Of a DNA stretch of 64,000 nucleotides, positions 57,416-64,000 are shown piece after piece (position 1 is the first letter of the stretch; every line of letters starts with the position of its first letter). Location of the stretch: contig CM033393.1 in assembly GCA_019426215.1 (NCBI GenBank), positions 23,500,591-23,564,590 of the forward strand, written 5' to 3'. The notes below the pieces were generated by a model, which searched no databases, had not been told where the DNA came from, and was given only the letters and a program-made list of their open reading frames with translations. The translations under genes and the position numbers were made by a program. This DNA is from Buddleja alternifolia (Eukaryota > Streptophyta > Magnoliopsida > Lamiales > Scrophulariaceae).

Positions 57416-58869
57416 TGTTAGGAATTTCATGTTAGATGTTTTGATGATGACAATGAGGATTACTTGTTAGACCCCAAAATATGTAAGTTTGATTTTAGTA
57501 GAAATCATGTATAAGCTTTGAGCGTTAGATTTGTAATAAGCTTTATTTTATTTTTATTCTAGAGTGTTAGGCTAAGTATTCTTAGACTAAGCGTCTGATA
57601 ATTTCTGAGTGAGTTTATCAGTAGTTAAGTTTGAAGACTCAAGCGCCTGAAGTCTGAATGAAGATAAAGATTCCAAGCGTCCAATCGACTAGCTATTTCA
57701 AGCGTTTATTAGGATAGAAGTTATTCAAGGATGAATGAGAGTCTATCAATGACTGATTTCACCTGAATTTATTTCTAAGTCCAGAAGGAGTTTAATGCAA
57801 ATATTCTCAATGCATTAAGTGTCAACGGGCATTTAATTCAAATGCATTAAATGCTGATAGAGCATTAAATGTGATAAGCTCTTTCGGATGTATGGAGAAG
57901 CCACCCTATTGGACTGTCAACTATTCACAGACTGCAGCACCAACTTTGTGCAGCAGATTTTCAGGAAAAAGGACAAAAGTTGTTCACTCACGGAAGTGAG
58001 AGACACGCGCCTGTGCATGTGTCAAACTGACACTTTTTCCAAGAATGCCTATAAATAGGACTTCAACAACACGCCAAACATCTTCGATTAATTCCAAGCC
58101 AAATTGTTGTTGCATTGAAGTCTCATTCCTTAAACTCTCAGAAAAGCCAGAATATTCAAGCAAACGTTCTCTTTGCTTTTGTTCAATTCCTGAGACAGTC
58201 AACCAATATCTCAAACATTCTTTTCAGAGAAACCTACATTACTATTGAGATATTCCCAGTTGTTTGAACTTTATCAAAATCAAACAAACCATTCAGAAAA
58301 ATCCCATCCAAGCCTCGCGGTCTGTGTGAAGTCGAAGTTGGATACTTGCATTATTTCTGAGTGAAAGAAGCAAAAGGATAGAAGTGTCTTGGAACAGAAA
58401 TCTGTGTGATCAAGGAGCTCAAGTCATCGACATCCATCTCTCCCTAATTTGTAGAAGATTTTGTGTGATTCTTTGAGAATCATTTTAGTGGATTACCTCC
58501 AAGTATTCAAGGAGAAGAATGACGTAGTTGGGATTACACCACCCAACGAACCTTACAAATTTTGTGTTATTTAATTTTTTTAATTATCATATCATTGCAT
58601 AAATTGATTAAGTAAAACACAATCAAAAGTTAAGCAAAGAAACAGTTTGTGACGCTAAAAGCTTTCAAACAAGAAGACTATAAAATCATTCCGCTGTGCT
58701 AACACTGATCAAAGAAGTGAACGCTTAAACCTAATTGGTTATAGTATTCAAATCTTGAAGTCTAAGTTAACTTTCTAAAAAGTCTTCAATAGACGCTCAG
58801 TCGAAAAAGACTTCAGGGTCTATTCAATCCCCCCTTTTAGACCCTTTTGTATGCCACTTGGGACCAACA
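57416..58869 (+). repeat. Solo LTR of family A inside E pol, 1454 bp
   Basis: Begins TGTTAGGAATTTCATG and ends TTGGGACCAACA, a full family A LTR in plus orientation, opposite to E. Perfect TSDs TCAAC lie at 57411-57415 and 58870-58874. It is most similar to the A2 LTR. No internal domain remains. Confidence 0.95.
58050..58057 (+). promoter_or_regulatory. Candidate TATA box of the family A solo LTR
   Basis: TATAAATA in CCTATAAATAGGAC, at the same relative place as in sister LTRs. If active it would transcribe rightward, antisense to E pol, toward the inverted gag fragment at 59200. Confidence 0.5.
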
Positions 58870-58874
58870 TCAAC

Positions 58875-59199
58875 TCCTACATCATCAATATCAACCTTAC
58901 TCGGTTCTTGGTTAGCATCATCAAACACCACATGAATGGATTTTTCAACCTTCGATTTGATATTATTTACGATGCGAAAACTCTTTCCATTTTTGGCATA
59001 GCCTAGAAAGATTCCCTCATCTACTTTAGGATCAATTGTCTTTAGATTGTGGGATCCATTGTTATGAATGAAACATTTTGAACCAAATACATGAAAATAC
59101 GAAATGTAAGGCTTACGTTCCTTCCATAACTCATAAGGAGTCTTTTCATATTGCTGGTTGATCATACACCGGTTTTAAGTGTAGCAAGCGGTATTTATT
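58875..59199 (-). pseudogene. pol: E integrase C-terminal part
   Basis: Reads AINTACYT, a stop, then MINQQYEKTPYELWKERKP, HVFGSKCFIHNNG and DEGIFLGYAKNGKSFRIVNN, the region after the integrase core in copia elements. The upstream core with the catalytic residues is absent: at 59200 the sequence changes to an inverted gag fragment. Confidence 0.92.
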
Positions 59200-60098
59200 G
59201 CAGAATTAACATCTTTGGGTATGGATTTACAGAATCGGGAAATGGTGGTCAAAATCTTTAGAAGTCTTACCTAATAGATTTTTTATGAAGACAACAACTA
59301 TGAGAGAGTTTTCAATTTGAATAGTTTAACTCTAAAAGATGCTTTTTCGAAACTCAAAGCATTTGAGTTTGAGTTGAATTCAACTAGTGATGCAGTGAGC
59401 AGTCCAGTGATTGAGTCTGGAGCACCAATAGCGTCAATCAAGGGTAAATCGGGTAACAAGGGAAAGATTTCAGATATTAGCGAGGAAGAGGAGTTGGTCA
59501 TACTGAATAGATTTAGAAAGTTCTTGAGATATGAAAAGAAAGGAAAAGGTTCCCGCAATTAAGGACAAAATTCATATCAAGCGCCTACTCCAGTACAACA
59601 ACAGTTTCAAGCGCCTCAGTATTCTGTTCCTACACCCCAGCGCCTGTTCAGTACCAAGCGTCTGCTCAAAATCTCTCAGCGCCGGTGATCTCAAAACCAC
59701 ACACTACAAGGTTAACAAATGAACAAAAGATGAAAACTAATCTTTGTTATAATTGCAGGAAACCAGGGCACTACCAGGTAAATTGTCCTTACCCAAACTT
59801 ATCTAAGCCTTCAAGGCAGGATTACTTGGATAGAAACCAATTCAGGAGCAACCTTCATCAACAAGGTTTGGTAGCGGAATCAGAACTAGCGTCCGCACCT
59901 GAGGATTTGTAGTCTTCAGAAGAAAGTAGTGATGATGATGAGCCAGTGGATGACTCAACGCTTATTTGTCTCATGGCCAAAGATGATGAAGCGTCCCCTG
60001 AGGTAAACACTGAATTATCTCTCCCTCTTTCATATGATGAATTACTTGACAAAGTCAAAGAATATTACAATGACTATCAAGATGCCGCTAAATTCTAG
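59200..60098 (+). pseudogene. gag: Family A gag fragment in inverted orientation
   Basis: On the plus strand it starts mid-gag at GMDLQNREMVVKIF and continues through AFSKLKAFEFELNS, EEEELVILNRFRKFLRYEKK, a Gln-Ala-Pro-rich segment, the CCHC knuckle CYNC..GHYQVNC at 59745-59786 and the acidic tail ending near KVKEYYNDYQDAAKF. It is closest to A2 gag. Both ends are truncated: by E integrase on the left and a LINE on the right. Frameshifts occur near 59270 and 59560. Confidence 0.9.
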
Positions 60099-60100
60099 GT

Positions 60101-61456
60101 GTGCCTATGTATTCTGTTATGACTAAGCTCAAATCCTTAAAACCAATATTTAAAAACCTGTGTAAGAAAAAAGGGGACTTAACACTGAATGTGCATCGAG
60201 CTAGAAATTTTTTAAATTTCATACAAACTTTTCTAATGGATTTTCCAAATGATGTGCAAGTGCAGGAGCTTGAAAAATTCTGTAGGTGCATATTTGCTAA
60301 GGCTGTAAAAATGGAGAGATCCTATTTCCAGCGAGCAAAAGCGGAGTAGCTTAAGGATGGCGACCAGTGTACATATTTTATCTTTAAAAGGATTACAACT
60401 CGACAAGCAAGGTCTAAAATTTACTGGCTAGAAGATATTAATGGTAGCGAATCAACGGATCAAGCTTTCATCCGAGCGAAAATTGTGGGGTACTATTCTA
60501 ATTTACTTGGGGTATCGTCGCATCAGGCAGGGGCTCCTTTAACGGATTTTGTACCATTCTTAAGAAGAAAGCTGAGTGATGAACATGCTCCTCATATGAT
60601 ACAGCCTATAGGTAATGAGGAAATCAGGGCGGTTTTGTTCAGCTTACAGAAAGACAAGGCTTCGGATCCCGATGGCTATACTTCAGAATTCTACAAGCAA
60701 GCGTGGCTGAAATAGGAACAGATATTTGTCATGCAGTTCGAAATTTCTTTGAATCTGGAAAACTGCTAAAATCTATTATCGCCACTCTAATATACTTAAT
60801 TCCTAAATCCGAAGTTCCGAAAAAGGCGAGTGATTATCGACTGATTTCTTGCTGTAATGTTTTTGTATAAAGTGATCTCTAATATTATGGCAAATAGAAT
60901 TACACCGGTGTTGAATTTTCTAGTGAATAAATCTCAAACGGCATTTATTCCAGGCCAAAAAATCGGCAACAACATTTTACTTGCTCAGGAGCTCTTCCAT
61001 GGATATTGAAGGAAAAATCTCCCAGCTAGGTGTGCTTTTAAGTTTGACCTCATGAAGTTGTACGATTCGATGGAGTGGAATTGTATCTTAAGAACTCTGG
61101 CAATCATGAATTTCCATCCCATATTTATTAACTGCATAAAGGAGTATATTACATCGCCCTTTTACTCCATTAATATAAATGGCACGTCGGAGGGATATTT
61201 TAGGGGAGCTCGTGGACTGCGACAGGAAGATCCCATTTCACCCTACCTGTTTGTCTTGGTAATGAAAGTGTTAAATGGGATCTTAATGAATTTTATTCTA
61301 TGGCTTTTAAGTACCATTGGCAAATGCTCAAAAACTAAAACATTTATACTCTCATTCGCTGATGACCTTTTGCTATTTTGCAATGAGGATTCCCAATCTA
61401 TTGGTACTCTAAAACAGGGTTCGGATTTTTTCAATAAAATTTCTGGTCTTATCTGA
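60101..61456 (+). pseudogene. LINE ORF2 reverse transcriptase
   Basis: Pieces in order: an N-terminal region with FIKRITTRQARSKIYWL-like sequence, LQKDKASDPDGYTSEFYKQA (RT block 0/1), AFKFDLMKLYDSMEWNCI (first Asp), GARGLRQEDPISPYLFVLVM and FADDLLLFC (catalytic Asp pair, intact). Stops near 60348, 60713, 60760-60870 and 61455 break the frame. It copies its own RNA at a nicked target site in the living element. Confidence 0.9.
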
Positions 61457-61739
61457 CTAAAAAATAAATCCTTTTCTTTCAGCAAAAGCGAGTTAGATAC
61501 CTGGGTGTACACACTAGGCCACCTGCCAGTGAGATACTTGAGTGTTCTGTTGTTAACATCAAAACTTAAACGCTGGGATTGTGCACCGTTGGTGGCTCAA
61601 GTTAGTAAACGGATTGATTCATGGATGAACCGGCACTGTCATACGCAGGCCATCTTCAACTTATCAAGTTAGTGCTATTTGCACTCCATCTATTCTGGGC
61701 CGGTGTATTCATTCTACCGAAGACCATTTTTAAATAAAT

Positions 61740-62581
61740 TGAAAACTTGATTCGTCACTTCTTATGGTACGGACACAATAACTCGGGCTATGCAAAGGTG
61801 TCGTGGACAAATGTGTGTACTCCAGAAGTGGAGGGTGGATTGGGCATTCATTCTATACTTACGGCTAATAAAGCCCTTGTACTCCGTCACCTATGGGCTG
61901 TGGTCTCACGGGATCAAGAATCAATTTGGGTGGAGTGGATTCTCGCTAATAAGATATACCAAAAAACAATTCCGCAACTCAAGTCATCTAGTTCGAGCTC
62001 ATGGAGTTGGACTCAGATCCTCAAATTACAAAATCATATTGAACCTCATGTAAGATTTTGTATTGGGACGGGCGAGGATATTAGATTATGGAGTGACCCT
62101 TGGCATGAAATAAATACCACAATGGCCCGCGCCTACTAAGATTACCAGTAGACTCTAAAGTTTCAAGTTTGATCCGAGAGGGGGAATGGAGGTGGCCGAG
62201 ATCGAGACCTTAAATTTGGACAAAATCCTTGATTACCTTCCTAATATTCAGCGAGATGTTGTGGACTCGGTCATATGGAAACCAACTAGCATTGGGAAGT
62301 TCTCTACTTCATCAGTAAGGAAAATAGTACGCACTCCTCAAGAGCCAAAGATTTGGCATCAACTACTGAGGGGCCCAGGTAAGATCCCTAAACACAACTT
62401 CGTTTTATGGTTAGCTATTCGTGGAAGATTATCTGCTAGGGATAAGCCGTGGGTGGGAGTTCATAGCTCATTTTGCATTCTTTGTGAATCTTATGCTCTT
62501 GAAACACATGATCACTTGTTTTTTCATTGTTCTTTCTCACAAAGGAGTTTATCCATTCTTAAGCAGCAGGTTAGGTTATAA
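61740..62581 (+). pseudogene. LINE ORF2 C-terminal region with zf-RVT domain
   Basis: A region after RT with FLWYGHNNSGYAKVSWTNVC and EGGLGIHSILTANKALVLRH (61747-62139), then the zf-RVT domain (62280-62560): FSTSSVRKIVRT, HNFVLWLAIRGRLSARDK, CILCESYALETHDHLFFHC. The Cys/His pattern CxxC-H-HxxxC is intact. A frame break lies at about 62140-62185. Confidence 0.88.
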
Positions 62582-63152
62582 TGGACAGCTCCTACTTAGC
62601 AAGTTCGGGTATTAAGGGCTTCCTCTATTGACATTGTTAAAAATCGGTTGGTGTCTATGGAAATCCATGATTCTATCTCAGCTACAACACTTAAGAGGAT
62701 TTAGCGTATAGCCTGGTAATTGTTTGCTAAATGGTTGTAATAGGGAAAATTGTTGTAACTCTTGGATGTTCGTGTATAACCACAACATAAAGCTTTATGT
62801 TCCGAACATATCTAAGAGGTGAGCATAATAACCTTGGTGTTAATCTAAGGCCTAACTTATTCGAGTTATGAAGTCCTAAGGAGGTGTCTAAACGCCTAAT
62901 GCTCTAGAACCAACTGGTTTGGAAGTCATTGACTGAAAGCTCACTAAAGGGTAACTTAGTCGCCTAACTGTTTAATACATTGCACGTGTTGAAAGCCTCT
63001 AATCTTTGGATATAATGTGAGCATAATTTTTATGTTGTGGGACCGTGTATCAAGAGTAGAGCCTCGATTGTATTTCGGGTTGGTAGTGGCAAGGTATTGT
63101 GCACTTTTTTATAACACTTTTCTTTATGTTTAACGCAATTTATTTACCCAAA

Positions 63153-63602
63153 AAAGAAATTCAATGAGTTGCAATCTGTAACGATATATGGCTCATTGGA
63201 ATCTTTGAAGTGGCGTTCCACGCCAATCAGTCCAACTGATGATTCAATTTTACTTTTGGTTCATGGATCACTTAACCTCAGCCTGTAACGAAATATTGGT
63301 GGTGATCCATCTAAATACTTTCCCATCAACTCCTATCGATCTAACAGTTGAATCTCATCTTGCAACTTGTAACGGTGCATGGGATGAGATTTTCTTTGAC
63401 CGATGGCATCAAATGCACTTAGAGAGATTTGAATTATGAATTAGTGTATAACCCCCATTAGTCGGGATGATGCCATACATACCCTATAATTCTCTCTCAA
63501 AGTTTTGATGAAGAGCCAGGATATCCAATATCCTTTTCTTACTTAGTGTCTTTAATTCGGGAGAATTTGTTAATTTTACAAGGTCTCACTTTGCACATTA
63601 AT
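63153..63602 (-). other. Fragment resembling the leader of element C
   Basis: Contains TATAACCCCCATTAGTCGGG and AGGATATCCAATATCC followed by TTCGGGAGAATTTGTTAA, matching 44745-44930 in C in the same order and strand. There are no coding features. It sits between the LINE and E protease, so it is a separate inserted or rearranged piece. Confidence 0.65.
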
Positions 63603-64000
63603 TTATCTTAGCGTCGTGAATATAGCAAATTCACTAGAAAATTTAACTTCAAAGTCTTTATCACAAAATTGACTGATGCTCAATAAATTATGCTCAAGAC
63701 CCTCAACATAATATACTTCACTTATCATGACGTTCCACCTATGCATGATACCTATACCTTTGGTTTTACCTTTGGAGTTATCACCGAATATAACTTGAGG
63801 ACCATTGGTTGCACGATAGTTGATCAAGAGATCCTTTAAGCTTGGCGTGTGCCTTGACGACCCACTATCGGTGTACCAAATTGATGTATTGGTGTTGGCT
63901 TTAGGTACCTGCATTTAAAGGGCAGTTCTAATTCTTTTTAGGTGCCCATTTTGACTTGGGTCCTTTAACATTATTAGGGTTAGTCTGAATTAAAACTTTC
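63603..64000 (-). pseudogene. pol: E protease and end of gag
   Basis: Sense order from the right edge: KGPKSKWAPKK, a stop, then SIWYTDSGSSRHTPSLKDLL with intact catalytic Asp, IFGDNSKGKTKGIGIM and VYYVEGLEHNLLSISQFCDK. This is the copia protease into pre-integrase region. Gag itself lies beyond 64000. The frame ends at the junction with the C-leader-like fragment. Confidence 0.9.

Larger units (their letters stand above)
60099..63152 (+). mobile_element. L1-type LINE, 5'-truncated
   Basis: A non-LTR retrotransposon with RT and a zf-RVT region but no endonuclease domain, so it is 5'-truncated. The 3' end has a short A-rich stretch at about 63143-63152. AAATTC occurs on both sides (60093-60098 and about 63152-63157) and may be a short TSD. 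From 62582 to 63142 there is 3' untranslated sequence without an ORF. Confidence 0.8.
13048..64000 (-). mobile_element. E: Sirevirus-like Ty1/copia element, base layer of the nest
   Basis: A minus-strand family A element stretched over more than 50 kb by insertions. In transcription sense the pieces are: protease (63603-64000), integrase C-part (59199 to 58870, then 57415 to about 57000), RT (56900-56249), RNase H (55898-55575), third ORF (54720-52607, 18738-18642, 17153-14683), polypurine tract (14420-14432) and 3' LTR (13048-14419). Continuity is supported by clean junctions after B (TSD GGGAC), a gypsy solo LTR (TSD GTCAT) and a family A solo LTR (TSD TCAAC) are removed. Gag and the 5' LTR lie beyond the right edge. 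Confidence 0.8.

Noticed and set aside
60488..60715. Host gene encoding an RT-related protein
   Set aside because: It is one piece of a broken LINE ORF2 with stops before and after.

Overview
This window is transposable-element DNA from a flowering plant nuclear genome. No host gene is recognisable. The evidence is: Ty1/copia primer sites matching initiator tRNA-Met, Athila-like Ty3/gypsy primer sites matching tRNA-Asp, a chromovirus-type Ty3/gypsy element, a plant L1-type LINE, two MITEs and many LTRs. A eudicot is likely, but that is inference. Every coding unit is damaged by stops, frameshifts, deletions or nested insertions.

The window can be resolved into a stack of insertions, most of them ordered by 5-bp target-site duplications (TSDs). 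The base layer is element E, a minus-strand Sirevirus-like copia element. It runs from its 3' LTR (13048-14419) past the right edge, so it is spread over more than 50 kb. Its order in transcription sense is protease (about 63.9 kb), integrase, RT, RNase H (55.6 kb), then a very long third ORF. That ORF starts near 54.7 kb and resumes at 18.7 to 14.7 kb on the far side of a 33.9-kb insertion.

That insertion is B, a plus-strand copia element (18739-52601, TSD GGGAC). B's leader is split by C, a minus-strand copia element (23171-46721, TSD g/tAGCT). C's RT gene is split by H, an Athila-type gypsy relic (26390-39229, TSD CACTT). H's right LTR holds H2, a near-complete Athila-type element (28209-38062). 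The right-hand stack is therefore five levels deep: E > B > C > H > H2. C also carries a 2.1-kb solo LTR (D, TSD CCACG) and a Harbinger-like MITE. B carries a solo LTR of E's own family (TSD GATAG). E carries a gypsy-type solo LTR (TSD GTCAT), a Mutator-type MITE, another solo LTR of its own family (TSD TCAAC) and a mosaic of inverted gag, LINE and copia-leader fragments (59.2-63.6 kb).

A second stack lies at the left. E's 3' LTR is cut by another element of the same family (A2, LTR 11489-13047). A2's gag is cut near a chromovirus-type gypsy element (G1, 3433 to about 9902, plus strand). G1's 5' LTR is cut by a third family member (A1, 1-3432, extending off the left edge, TSD base CGCTC). The G1-in-A2 step is less certain because about 100 bp between them is unassigned.

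Points of most interest: a 5S-rRNA-like sequence, antisense, inside the G1 LTR; the long split third ORF of E with polypurine-like tracts between pol and ORF3 and two candidate short introns; different short GC-rich motifs recurring within two retrotransposon families; and several deletions whose junctions show microhomology. Loss of catalytic residues in four elements (RT of G1, H2 and E; integrase of H2; protease of C) shows these copies are not autonomous.
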